From: Bordetella genomosp. 8
Lineage (GTDB): Bacteria; Pseudomonadota; Gammaproteobacteria; Burkholderiales; Burkholderiaceae_B
Length of the DNA stretch: 64,000 nucleotides
Assembly: GCF_002119685.1 (NCBI RefSeq)
Contig: NZ_CP021108.1
Coordinates: forward strand, 2,480,001 to 2,544,000
Reading direction: 5' to 3'
This document shows positions 28,757 to 38,500 of the stretch, one piece after another. Each line of letters starts with the position of its first letter. The stretch's first letter is position 1. A program made the position numbers and the translations under genes. Below the pieces are notes generated by a model. It was not told the DNA's origin. It saw only the letters and a program-made list of their open reading frames with translations, and searched no databases.

Positions 28757-29309
28757 GAAAAGTTTTGGATTGGGCCGCTCGCGGCGAGTCGTATGGTCCC
28801 TGGCCTGTTGCCGCCCCATTTTTGAAAATTCCCGGCAAGGGCGAAAGTTTTGTATGTATCAATAGATGTTGTTACATTGCCACGATGTGGCGCGAGGCCA
28901 ACAGCGTTACATATTACTTTTGCGGCGTCCATCGAAGTTACACACATAATGGAGCGATTCGGTGGAGTAATTCGGCGATTTTAGGAGAGATTGTCGACAA
29001 TAAGCAGAATTTGATACGGCTGAGCATCCTATCGGCCAAAAGCCTTTACAACTGCGCTATCCACCTCAGCCTTTTCCTAACCATAATATTTACATTCGGT
29101 TGATAGGCAATGAAATAAATCGCGTTTTTTCGGAGTTGATCGGGCGTTGAACGCCACTGACAATGCCGGCCGCAGTTTCTTCATAGCTGTTTCGTCGACC
29201 GTTCCTCTTATAAAAATACCTGTATGCGGAGCGGCACGTGCTGAGCGCGAAGTATTACAGCCGGGAAATCAGCTGTTACTCAACCACGAATACGCATTAC
29301 GGGAATGCC
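28757..29309 (+). other. Long AT-rich intergenic region upstream of the adhesin-export operon
   Basis: About 550 bp between the tRNA promoter and the TolC-family gene have no supportable gene. The stretch is clearly more AT-rich than its surroundings, and the open frame across it (28609-29103) runs through the antisense of the tRNA and has no homology. It probably holds the promoter and regulatory sites of the export operon. Candidate elements are ACAATGCCGG at 29160, identical to a 10-mer in the adhesin 1 promoter, and a TATAAA at about 29210. Nothing else stands out. Confidence 0.6.
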
Positions 29310-30902
29310 ATGCAATCGTTTCGTTTGAAGCATTTAGTTGCCGTCCTGGCAACTTTTGCCACCGCCGCCGCCGTCGCTCAACCGACGCAGTCCGCTCAGC
29401 CAAATAGCCAGCTCGCGAAGCCGCCGGTCGCCCCCGCGGCTGGCGCGCCCGTGTCGCAGGCGACGAACGTCAAGGGTTCCGCCTCCCTGAATCAAGTGGT
29501 CGAGCAGACGCTGCTGACGAACCCGGAAATCCAGGCCCGCTACAACGACTTCCGTTCCTCGCTGGAAGGCCAGAATGTCGCCAAGGGCGGCTGGCTGCCG
29601 CAGGTCAACGCGCAGGGTTGGGTCGGCCACGAGTGGCAGAGCAACCTTCCGGGTGAAGGGTCCGCCAGCTGGAATCGCCCGGGTTATACCCTGGAACTGC
29701 GCCAGCTGCTGTTCGATGGCTTCAAGACGAACAACGATGTGAAGCAGGCCGGCTTCGAAAAGCTGTCGCGCTATTACGATCTGCTGGCCACCAGCGATGA
29801 AATGGCGTTCAACGCGACCCAGGCCTACCTGGACGTCGAGCGTTATCGGGATCTGGAGCTGCTCGCTCGCCAGAACTACAGCCTGCACGACGAAACGATG
29901 AAGCAGATCCGCGAGCGCGCCGATTCCGGCGTGGGCCGTCGCGTGGATCTGGAGCAGGCGGGTGGCCGCCTGGCGCTGGCCCAGACCAACCTGATGACGG
30001 AAAGCGCGAACCTGAATGACGTGACGCAGCGCTTCCGCCGTGTGACGGGCCTGGACGTGCCGGCCACGCTGGCACCGCCGCCACGCCTGGACGACAAGCT
30101 GCCCAAGGATCCGAAGAATTTCAACGATTCGCTGCGCGGCAACCCGTCCTTCCTTTCCAAGCAGGCGCTGCTGCAGGCCGCCGATGCCGGCGTGCAGTCG
30201 TCGAAGGGCGCGTTCTCGCCCAAGTTCGAATTCGTCGCGTCGACCGGCACGGATACGTCGCAGCCCGGCCCTGACTACAAGAACACCCGCAGCACCAACG
30301 TGCAGCTGGTCATGTCGTACAACCTGTACCGCGGTGGCGCGGATTCGGCGCGCTTCCGCCAGACGTCGGCGCAAAGCTACGCGGCGCGCGACGTACGCAA
30401 CTACACTTGCCGCAATATCCAGCAGGATCTGGCGATCGCGTGGAACAACGTCGTTCACCTGCGCCAGGCGCTGCCTTTTCTGCGTGACCACGAAGTGGCG
30501 ACGACCAAGGTGCGCGATGCCTACCGCCAACAGTTCCAGATCGGCCAGCGCACGCTGCTGGACTTGCTGGACACCGAAAACGAACTGTTCGAATCGCGCC
30601 GCGCGCTGACCAACGCCCTGTACGACCTGCAGGTTGCCCAGTATCGCTGGCTGACCCTGTCGCACAAGCTGCTGCCGACGCTGGGCCTGCGTCCCGCGAA
30701 CGACGAAACGCCGGAAGAGAAGTCCAAGCTGGAAGTCAGCGACGACGTCATCAAGCTGTGCAATTCGACGGTGCCGGACGCGACGCGCCTGGAGCCGGTC
30801 AAGGTAATCTACAACAACGGCACCACGCCGCCGGACTTTGTCCCCTCGGGCAGGTCCCCTCAACCCAGCCCGGCACAGCCGGGTTTCACCCCGAAGTGGT
30901 GA
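29310..30902 (+). CDS. lapE: TolC-family outer-membrane efflux protein of the adhesin type I secretion system (LapE-like)
   Basis: Outer-membrane channel of 530 residues that, by homology to LapE/TolC, completes the exporter and is the pore in which a LapA-type adhesin is retained. The signal peptide is residues 1-24 (hydrophobic LVAVLATFATAAAVAQ). TolC-type repeats follow: TLLTNPEIQARYNDFR opens the first half, and QTSAQSYAARDVRNYTCRNI with the QFQIGQRTLLDLLDTENEL motif marks the second, characteristic of the AggA/TolC subfamily. A Pro-rich tail ends the protein. The ATG at 29310 is preferred because it begins the signal peptide and follows GGGAA; an upstream in-frame GTG (29238) adds 24 unrelated residues. 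The next gene begins 6 bp after the stop, so this is the first gene of the export operon. Confidence 0.93.
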   Translation: MQSFRLKHLVAVLATFATAAAVAQPTQSAQPNSQLAKPPVAPAAGAPVSQATNVKGSASLNQVVEQTLLTNPEIQARYNDFRSSLEGQNVAKGGWLPQVNAQGWVGHEWQSNLPGEGSASWNRPGYTLELRQLLFDGFKTNNDVKQAGFEKLSRYYDLLATSDEMAFNATQAYLDVERYRDLELLARQNYSLHDETMKQIRERADSGVGRRVDLEQAGGRLALAQTNLMTESANLNDVTQRFRRVTGLDVPATLAPPPRLDDKLPKDPKNFNDSLRGNPSFLSKQALLQAADAGVQSSKGAFSPKFEFVASTGTDTSQPGPDYKNTRSTNVQLVMSYNLYRGGADSARFRQTSAQSYAARDVRNYTCRNIQQDLAIAWNNVVHLRQALPFLRDHEVATTKVRDAYRQQFQIGQRTLLDLLDTENELFESRRALTNALYDLQVAQYRWLTLSHKLLPTLGLRPANDETPEEKSKLEVSDDVIKLCNSTVPDATRLEPVKVIYNNGTTPPDFVPSGRSPQPSPAQPGFTPKW

Positions 30903-30908
30903 TCTGCC

Positions 30909-31136
30909 ATGGCGAATCAAGGCGACAATCATCGAGACGACGGCTTTTCCAGGCTGGACCTGGATTTCGTACGGGTACTCGAAGACCTCATCGACGCCTT
31001 GATCGCCAATGGCACGCTGCGGCTGACCGATTTGCCGCCGCACGCGCAGCGCAAGCTCAACGAGCGCAAGCAGCACCGGGCCAGGTTATCCGAACATCTG
31101 GATTTGTTGGACGATGAAGACGGACAAGTTATTTGA
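30909..31136 (+). CDS. Small acidic/basic hypothetical protein between tolC-like and lapB-like genes
   Basis: A 75-residue protein of no recognised family. It begins 6 bp after the TolC-like stop and its last 23 bp overlap the start of the ABC transporter gene in another frame, so translation is probably coupled. The sequence is charged: an acidic first part (LDLDFVRVLEDLIDALI, amphipathic helix), a basic middle (RKLNERKQHRARL) and an acidic end (DLLDDEDGQ). There is no signal peptide or membrane segment, so it should be cytosolic. Its position makes a role in exporter assembly or adhesin handling possible, but that is inference. No clear ribosome site beyond coupling is seen. Confidence 0.7.
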   Translation: MANQGDNHRDDGFSRLDLDFVRVLEDLIDALIANGTLRLTDLPPHAQRKLNERKQHRARLSEHLDLLDDEDGQVI

Positions 31137-33285
31137 CCGCTCGGTGGACTCGTGGCGCGTTGACCCGCGCTCGACCCATGACGATCCCCTGCTGGAATGC
31201 CTGGTCGAGCTGACTCGGGTGCATGGTGTGCCGGCGACGGCGCAGGCGCTGTCGGCGGGCTTGCCGCTCGTCGACCAACGCCTGACGCCGGCCCTGCTGC
31301 CGCGCGCCGCGGCTCGCGCCCGCCTGTCCGCGCGCCTGGTCAAGCGCGACGTGGCCGAAATACCCACCGACATCCTGCCGGCCATCCTGCTGCTGCATGG
31401 CGAACGCGCCTGCCTGCTGTTGGAAGCGCGTCAGGGCAGCTACCTGATCAGCCATCCCGAGCTGGGAGCCGGCGCGGTGGAAATCAGCGCGGAAGAGCTC
31501 GCGCAGGACTACACCGGCATGGCCTGTTTCGTGCGGCCGCAGTTCCGTTTCGACGCGCGCTCGCCGGAAGTCAACAAGGTACGCGGCCGCCATTGGTTCT
31601 GGTCGGCGATATTCGAGAATCGCCGCCTGTACCGAGACGCCATCGTGGCGGCGGTGCTGATCAATATATTCGCCATGGCGATGCCGTTGTTCACGATGAA
31701 CGTGTACGACCGCGTCGTGCCCAACAATGCGTTGGAAACGTTGTGGGTACTGGTGGTCGGCATCGCCGTCGTGGTCATTTTCAATACCATCCTGACCACG
31801 GCGCGGGCCCATGTCATCGATAGCGCCAGCAAGCGTGTCGATATCAAGCTGTCCGCGCTGATCATGGAGCGCGTGCTGGACCTGCGCATGGAAGGCCGGC
31901 CGGTCTCGGTCGGCTCCTTCGCCGCCAACCTGCGGTCCTTCGAGTCCATCCGCGATTTCATCGCCTCGGCCAGTATCACCACGCTGGTGGACTTGCCCTT
32001 CGTCATCATGTTCCTGCTGGTGCTGGCCTGGATCTCGCCGTGGATGGTGATACCGCCGGTCGTCGCCATCGTATTGATCGTGCTGGTGTCGCTGGCGGCG
32101 CAGTTCCGCATGGAAACGATGACCATGGCCTCCTACCAGGCGTCGTCGCAGCGCAATGCGACCCTGGTGGAAGCGCTCACCGGTTTCGAGACCGTGAAGA
32201 CGCTGAACGCCCAGGGCGCCATGCAGCGCAACTGGGAACGTTCGACCGAATACATCGCCAACATCAGCAGCAAGCTGAAGCTGATGTCCAGCACCACCGT
32301 CGGCTTCGTCGGCGCCATGTCTCAACTGGTGTCGGTCGCGGTCGTGGCGATCGGTGTCTATCTGGCGCACGACTCGGCCGTGTCCATGGGCGGCATCATC
32401 GCGGCGTCGATGATCTCCGGCCGTTGCCTGATGCCGCTGGGCCAGATCGCCGGGCTGCTGATGCAATACCAGAATGCCCGCACGTCGCTCGGCTCCATCG
32501 ACAACTATATGCAGCTGCCCGTCGAACGGCCCGAGACCGCCGAGTTCCTGCATCGCCCGGTATTCCATGGATCGGTGGAATTCCGCGACGTCACTTTCTC
32601 CTATCCCGGCTCGGCGCAGCCCGTACTGCAGAACGTGTCGTTCAAGCTGAATCCCGGCGAAAAAATCGGCATCATCGGCCGCATCGGATCGGGCAAGACC
32701 ACGCTGGAGAAGCTGATCCTGGGCCTGTACCAGCCCAGCGAAGGCACGGTGCTGCTGGACGGCGTCGATGTGCGGCAGATCGATCCGGCCGACCTGCGCC
32801 GTGCCATCGGCTATGTGCCGCAGGATCCGGTGCTGTTCTACGGCAGCCTGAAGCACAACATCGCCATGGGCGCGCCCTACGCGGACGACGCCAGCATCCT
32901 GGCGGCGGCGGAAGTCGCGGGCGTCAGCGACTTCGCCAATGTCCACCCGGACGGTTTCGACATGCTGATCGGCGAGCGCGGCGAGTCGCTGTCCGGCGGC
33001 CAGCGCCAGTCGGTGGCGATTTCACGCGCGCTGATCAACGATCCCCCGGTGCTGCTGCTGGATGAACCCAGCAGCAATATGGACCACCAGAGCGAGACGC
33101 GCCTGCGCAAGCAGCTGGCGGCGGCCAGCGCCAACAAGACCATGTTCCTGATCACCCACCGCACCGCGCTGCTGGAACTGGTCACCCGCCTGATCGTCAT
33201 CGACGGCGGCCGGGTGGTGGCCGACGGTCCTAAAGAGCAGGTCGTGGAAGCGCTGCGAACTGGCCGGGTGGGACGGGGAGCCTGA
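31114..33285 (+). CDS. lapB: Type I secretion ABC transporter/ATPase (LapB-like)
   Basis: Inner-membrane exporter of 723 residues that powers adhesin secretion. An N-terminal peptidase-C39-like domain (residues ~20-140) is present but lacks a recognisable catalytic Cys-His pair, so it is probably the non-cleaving, substrate-docking type seen in HlyB/LapB. The membrane domain (about 170-440) includes VAAVLINIFAMAMPLFTMNV. The nucleotide-binding domain has Walker A GRIGSGKTT (Gly522 onward), signature LSGGQRQ (626 onward), Walker B VLLLDEP (646 onward) and the H-loop ITHRT. It lies between the TolC-like and HlyD-like genes; the stop is 2 bp before the next start. The cargo is most likely both giant adhesins. 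Confidence 0.95.
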   Translation: MKTDKLFDRSVDSWRVDPRSTHDDPLLECLVELTRVHGVPATAQALSAGLPLVDQRLTPALLPRAAARARLSARLVKRDVAEIPTDILPAILLLHGERACLLLEARQGSYLISHPELGAGAVEISAEELAQDYTGMACFVRPQFRFDARSPEVNKVRGRHWFWSAIFENRRLYRDAIVAAVLINIFAMAMPLFTMNVYDRVVPNNALETLWVLVVGIAVVVIFNTILTTARAHVIDSASKRVDIKLSALIMERVLDLRMEGRPVSVGSFAANLRSFESIRDFIASASITTLVDLPFVIMFLLVLAWISPWMVIPPVVAIVLIVLVSLAAQFRMETMTMASYQASSQRNATLVEALTGFETVKTLNAQGAMQRNWERSTEYIANISSKLKLMSSTTVGFVGAMSQLVSVAVVAIGVYLAHDSAVSMGGIIAASMISGRCLMPLGQIAGLLMQYQNARTSLGSIDNYMQLPVERPETAEFLHRPVFHGSVEFRDVTFSYPGSAQPVLQNVSFKLNPGEKIGIIGRIGSGKTTLEKLILGLYQPSEGTVLLDGVDVRQIDPADLRRAIGYVPQDPVLFYGSLKHNIAMGAPYADDASILAAAEVAGVSDFANVHPDGFDMLIGERGESLSGGQRQSVAISRALINDPPVLLLDEPSSNMDHQSETRLRKQLAAASANKTMFLITHRTALLELVTRLIVIDGGRVVADGPKEQVVEALRTGRVGRGA

Positions 33286-33287
33286 GC

Positions 33288-34709
33288 ATGAATACGCATG
33301 TTGCCAACTCGAACGGCTCGTTCCTGGGCGCGATCGTGCGCCTGCCGCGCACGATCTTCGTGAAGCTGTTCGACGTCCTGCTGGACGGCGAAGAGCGCGG
33401 CAAGCCCAAGCTCAGCACAGACTACACCGGCAATGCCGAATGGGCGATCTACCATTCCGACGCGCGAGGCGCGCGGGTGCTGCTGTGGACGTCGCTGCTG
33501 GTCGTCGGCATCCTGCTGGTCTGGGCCGGCTTCAGCCCCATCGATGAAGTCGTGCGCGGCGAAGGCAAGGTCGTGCCGTCGCGCCAGGTGCAGGTGGTGC
33601 AGAGCCTGGACGGCGGCGTCGTCAAGGAAATCCTGGTCAGGCCGGGCCAGACGGTGGAGCCCGGCCAGATCCTGCTGAAGATAGACCCGACGCGTTTCAA
33701 TTCGTCCCTGGGCGAAAACCAGGTGGAGTACCTGTCGCTGGAAGCGAAGGCCGCGCGCCTGCATGCCTTGGCGACGGGCGATCCCTTCCAGGTGCCGGAC
33801 GAGGTGCAGCAACAGCTGCCGGCGGCGGTGGAAGCCGAACGCAATGCCTGGATCCAGCGCACCAACGAATTGAACGCGACGGTCAACGTCGCCAAGGAGC
33901 AGGTCAAGCAGCGCCAGGAAGAACTGCGCGAAACGCAGGCCAAGCGCGATCAGGCCTCGACCACCTGCGCCTTGACGTCCCGGGAGCTGTCCGTGACCCG
34001 GCCGCTGCTGGCCAGCGGCGCCGTGTCGGAAGTCGATCTGCTGCGCCTGCAGCGCGACGTCGCGAAGAGCTGCGGCGACCAGAAGGCGGCGGAAGCGCAG
34101 ATCGACCGCATCCAGGCGTCCATCCAGGAAGCCTTGAGCAAGACCAAGGAAGCGGAGCTGAACATCCGCAACCAGGCGCGCAACGACCTGTCCGACGTCA
34201 ACACCAAGCTGCGCACGCTGCGCGAAGGCAAGCTGGCCCTGGCCGACAAGGTCAAGCTGGCGGAGATCCGTTCGCCGGTGCGCGGCACGGTCAAGACGCT
34301 GCTGGCGAATACGGTGGGCGGCGTGGTGCAGCCCGGCAAGGACATCATCGAGATCGTGCCGACCGACGACACGCTGCTGCTGGAGGTCCGTATCCAGCCG
34401 CGCGACATCGGTTTCCTGCATGCGCAGCAGAAGGCCGAGGTGAAATTCACCGCGTATGACTACTCCATCTATGGCGGCCTGGAAGGCGTCGTGGAGCAGA
34501 TCAACGCCGATACGACGACCGACGAACGCGGAAATTCCTTCTATATCGTGCGGGTGCGCACGGAAAAAGGCTCGGTTGGCGACCAGCATCTGGCCATCAT
34601 CCCGGGCATGGTCGCTGAAGTGCATATCCTGACCGGCAAGCGGACGGTACTGCAGTACCTGTTGAAGCCGATCCTGCGCGCCAAGGAAAACGCCTTCACG
34701 GAACGGTAG
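33288..34709 (+). CDS. lapC: HlyD-family membrane fusion protein (LapC-like)
   Basis: Periplasmic adaptor of 473 residues joining the ABC transporter to the outer-membrane channel. A short cytosolic N-terminus precedes one membrane segment at residues 62-82 (LLWTSLLVVGILLVWAGF). The first half of the lipoyl/barrel-sandwich domain follows (GEGKVVPSRQVQVVQSLDGG). A long coiled-coil hairpin at about 160-315 is rich in Glu, Lys, Gln and Ala. The second lipoyl half (IRSPVRGTVKTLL) and a C-terminal beta barrel (VLLEVRIQPRDIGF, SVGDQHLAIIPGM) complete it. The start at 33288 is 2 bp after the LapB stop, with GGGGAG upstream. Two cysteines in the coiled-coil region are a minor oddity. Confidence 0.95.
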   Translation: MNTHVANSNGSFLGAIVRLPRTIFVKLFDVLLDGEERGKPKLSTDYTGNAEWAIYHSDARGARVLLWTSLLVVGILLVWAGFSPIDEVVRGEGKVVPSRQVQVVQSLDGGVVKEILVRPGQTVEPGQILLKIDPTRFNSSLGENQVEYLSLEAKAARLHALATGDPFQVPDEVQQQLPAAVEAERNAWIQRTNELNATVNVAKEQVKQRQEELRETQAKRDQASTTCALTSRELSVTRPLLASGAVSEVDLLRLQRDVAKSCGDQKAAEAQIDRIQASIQEALSKTKEAELNIRNQARNDLSDVNTKLRTLREGKLALADKVKLAEIRSPVRGTVKTLLANTVGGVVQPGKDIIEIVPTDDTLLLEVRIQPRDIGFLHAQQKAEVKFTAYDYSIYGGLEGVVEQINADTTTDERGNSFYIVRVRTEKGSVGDQHLAIIPGMVAEVHILTGKRTVLQYLLKPILRAKENAFTER

Positions 34710-34764
34710 GCCGCGCGGCTGGTCCCGCAAGCCCCCTCCGTTCTCCTGGATCCGCATCCGCACA

Positions 34765-34798
34765 CCTGCCGCGACGCGTCACGTCGCGCCGCGGCAGG
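34765..34798 (+). terminator. Stem-loop between lapC-like and luxR-type genes
   Basis: CCTGCCGCG (34765-34773) and CGCGGCAGG (34790-34798) form a perfect 9-bp stem, with GCGACG/CGTCGC able to pair inside. No T-run follows, so it may be an attenuator or RNA-stability element rather than a full intrinsic terminator. Confidence 0.4.
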
Positions 34799-34815
34799 CC
34801 ACTAGAGAGGTATCG

Positions 34816-35445
34816 ATGCACGTGGCACCGGTTCTGTTCGTCACCCATGACGATCTGCTGTGGAAACACTGGTCAGGCCTGGATGCGCGCCGCTGGTTGC
34901 CGGCGCGAGGCCGGGCGCTGACCGACCTGGCGCGCTGGCGCGAGCAGGGGCGGTCGCTGGTCGTGGTGGATGCGGACCTGCCCAAGCTGCCGGCCTGGAC
35001 GTCCGAGCAGTGGACCGGCGCCATCGTCGGCTTGCGCACCGTCGTCGCCAGCGCCAAGCCGCATGACGAGCAGGGGACCAAGGTGCTGGCGTCCGGCGCC
35101 GTCGGTTATTGCCATGCCTACGCGCCGGCGTCGCTCATGAACCAGGTGCTGGAAGTGGTCGACGCCGGAGAAATCTGGATGGGCCGGTCCCTGGTGACCC
35201 GGCTGCTGCGCCTGGTGGAAAACAGGGCAGGAGGGGGGAAGGAGGAGTGGCACGCCAACGCCCTGACCGAGCGCGAGGGCGTGGTGGCGCGCCGGGCCGC
35301 GGTGGGCGAGGCCAACGTCGAGATCGCCGCGGCGCTGGGAATCACCGAGCGGACGGTCAAGGCGCACCTGTCGTCTGTCTTCGAGAAGCTGGGCGTCAGC
35401 GACCGCCTGCAGCTGGCGCTGAAAGTCCACGGCATCAGCCGTTGA
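34816..35445 (+). CDS. LuxR/NarL-type response-regulator-like transcription factor
   Basis: Cytosolic DNA-binding regulator of 209 residues. The C-terminal helix-turn-helix (about 150-209) is canonical LuxR/FixJ: LTEREGVVARRAAVGEANVE, AAALGITERTVKAHLSSVF, then KLGVSDRLQLAL. The N-terminal part has a receiver-like layout (FVTHDDLLW, then VVVDADLPKLP with Asp52/Asp54 as possible phospho-acceptors) but is divergent, and no partner kinase gene is present. It sits between the exporter operon and the BrtA-like adhesin gene, on the same strand, 102 bp before the adhesin ATG. A role in adhesin transcription is likely by position. A dyad (TGTCCT-CC-AGGACA, 35476-35489) lies just downstream. Confidence 0.88.
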   Translation: MHVAPVLFVTHDDLLWKHWSGLDARRWLPARGRALTDLARWREQGRSLVVVDADLPKLPAWTSEQWTGAIVGLRTVVASAKPHDEQGTKVLASGAVGYCHAYAPASLMNQVLEVVDAGEIWMGRSLVTRLLRLVENRAGGGKEEWHANALTEREGVVARRAAVGEANVEIAAALGITERTVKAHLSSVFEKLGVSDRLQLALKVHGISR

Positions 35446-35473
35446 TCGTCGGGATACTCATCTAGTCCCTGAA

Positions 35474-35519
35474 CCTGTCCTCCAGGACAATATCGGCCAC
35501 TCGGCCCGGTCTATAGGAT
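35474..35519 (+). promoter_or_regulatory. Candidate promoter/operator of giant adhesin 2
   Basis: CCTGTCCT (35474), ACAATATCGG (35487) and ATAGGAT (35513) occur in the same order and nearly the same spacing as upstream of adhesin 1. The first element is half of a perfect dyad TGTCCT-CC-AGGACA (35476-35489). A second dyad TAGGAT-N6-ATCCTA spans 35514-35531. ATAGGAT lies 35 bp before the ATG and may be the -10. The ribosome site CGGAG lies 8 bp before the ATG at 35548. Confidence 0.5.
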
Positions 35520-35547
35520 TACGCCATCCTAAACCGGAGCTAAACAA

Positions 35548-38500
35548 ATGGCCTTCTCCACCCCCGCCGTAGTTACGCAAGTCGTCGGACGCGCCTGGAT
35601 TCGCAGCAGCGATGGTTCGCTGGTCGAGCTGCACGCTGGCAGCCGGATCCCGCCCGACACTGAAATCGTGACCGCTTCGGGCGCCACCGTGGCCTTGCAG
35701 ACCGAAGGCGGCATGCCGCTGACCATCGGCGAGAACCGCGACGTGGCCTTCAACGCCGACATGGCGGGGCAGCCGGTCGACCGCTCCGAAGCCGCCGTGG
35801 CCGCGCCCACCGGTACCGATTCCGACCGCCTGCTGGCCGCCCTGCAGAATGGCCAGGATCCGTTCGACAACCTGGATCCGACGGCCGCCCTGGTGGCGGG
35901 TGGCGGCGATGCCGGCGGCAGCAGCTTCGTGCGCCTGGCCCGCGTCGTCGAATCCACCACCCCCCTGGACCTGGCCTACCCCGGCGCCGGCACGCCCGCG
36001 ATCAATCTGTTGACGCCGGCCGGCCTGGCGACGAACAACAACGCGCCGGCCAACGATCCCCCGAATGCCGGCAACGACACCAGCACGACGACCGAGAAGT
36101 CGTTCGTGACCGGCAACATCCTGACCAACGACACCGATCCCAACGGCGACGCGGTGTTCATTCAGACCGTGGGCGGCAGGCCCATGGCGACGGGCGGCGT
36201 GCAAGTGGCCGGCTCGACCGGCGGCACGTTCACCGTGTTTCCGGATGGCAGCTACATCTTCAACCCGGGTGATGCGTACCACAACCTGGGCGTCGGCCAG
36301 ACCGCGACCAGCACGCTGACCTATACGATTTCCGATCCGTTCGGCAATACGTCCACCGCGACCGTCACCGTGACGGTGAACGGCCTGAACGACGCGCCGA
36401 CCGCCACCGCGATCGACAACGTCAATGGCGTGGACGCCCAGCAGAACATCAGTGTGGACGTGTCCAGCCACTTCGCCGACATCGACAACGGCGACAAGCT
36501 GACCTACACGGCCAACGGCCTGCCTCCCGGCCTGACGATCAACCCGGAAACGGGCGTGATCACCGGCACGATCGACCATTCCGCTTCGCAAGGCGGCAAT
36601 AACGGCGTGTACCAGGTCACGATCACGGCCACCGACGCCAGCGGCGCGACGGTTACCGAGACCTTCAACTGGAACGTCGCCAACCCGGCGCCGACCGCCG
36701 TCAACGACAACGGTGCGACCGACCAGGACCACGCCGTCACCGGCAACGTGCTGACGGGCGACACCCAGGGCGTGGGCCGCGACAGCGATCCCGATGGCGA
36801 CGCGCTGACCGTCGTGCACGCCGGCGACAAGGACATGACCGCCGCGGGCATCGCCGTGGCCGGTTCGGGCGGCGGTGTCTTCACCATCCGCGCCGACGGT
36901 TCGTATTCCTTCGAGCCGGGCAAGGACTTCCAGAGCCTGGCCGCGGGCGAAACCAAGACCACGACGGTTTCCTACACGATTTCCGACGGCGAAGGCGGCA
37001 CGTCCACCGCGACCCTGACCCTGACCGTCACCGGCACCAACGATCTGCCCGTCATCACGCCGGTGGAAGGCGGTCCGGATGCCAACCACGTCAAGGAAGA
37101 CGAAGTCCTGACGACGGAAGGCAAGCTGAACATCGTCGATGCCGACCACGACCAGTCCTTCTTCCAGGCCCAGACCAATACGGCAGGACAGCACGGCACG
37201 TTCTCCATCGACGCCGATGGCCGCTGGACCTACCAGCTCACGAACGACGATCCGCAGGTTCAGCAACTGGCCGTGGGCGAGAAGCTGACCGAGACCTTCA
37301 CGGTGAAGGCGGCCGACGGTACCGAAACCACCGTGACCGTCACGATCGATGGCACGAACGACATCCCGACGATCAGCGGCACCAGCGCCGGCGCCGCGAC
37401 CGAGGACGTCGAGCAGACGGTGTCCGGCCAACTGGCGGTGTCCGACACGGACAAGAGCGACACCCACAGCTGGTCCGTCTCGGGCGAGCCCAAGGGCCAG
37501 TACGGCACCATCAGCGTCGATCAGACCGGCAAGTGGACGTACACCGTCGACCAGCAGGCGACGCAGGCGCTGGCCAAGGACCAGCAGGTCCAGGAAACCT
37601 TCCATATCCTGGTCGACGACGGCCATGGCGGCACGGCCGTCCAGGACGTCACCATCACCATCACGGGCACCAACGACGTGCCGGTGCTGAGCAGCGGCAC
37701 GGGCGAAGTCACGGAAGACCAGAACGTCGGCAACGACGGCAACCTGGTGACCGGCGGCCAGCTGACGATCACCGACGTGGACACCGGCGAAAGCAGCTTC
37801 AAGCCGGGCGCGCATTTCGACGGTAGCACGGGCAACGGCAATGCGCCGCTGGGCACGCTGGCGTTCAATGCGGATGGTACTTACACCTACACGGTGGCCA
37901 ACAACAATCCGACGGTGCAGGGCCTGCGCAGCGGCGAGAGCATCGTCGAGACGTACACGGTGACCAGCGCCGACGGTTCGGCCACGAGCACGATCACCAT
38001 CACCATCAACGGCACCGACGACGTGCCGGTGATCACCCCGCACTCGCCGGACAGCGACAAGGGCACGGTGAAGGAAGACACGACGCTGTCGACCAGCGGC
38101 AAGCTGGACATCTTCGACGCCGACCATGACCAGTCGTTCTTCCAGGCGCAGGACAATGTCGAGCAGCAGCATGGCACGTTCAGCATCGACGCGAACGGCA
38201 ACTGGACGTACAACCTGAACAACGCCGATCCGACGGTGCAGGCACTGGGCGTGGGCCAAAGCCTGACCGAGACGATCACGGTGCTGACTGCCGATGGCAC
38301 GACGACCGAAGTGGTCGTGACGATCAACGGCACCAATGACATTCCGGTGATCAGCGGCGAAGCAACGGGCGCGATCAAGGAAGACGCCGCGCCGTCGGTG
38401 TCGGGCCAGCTGACGGTATCCGACGTGGACGTCGACGACGGCCACACCTGGTCGGTGCAGGGCAATCCGAAGGGCGTGTACGGCACGCTGTCGGTCGACC

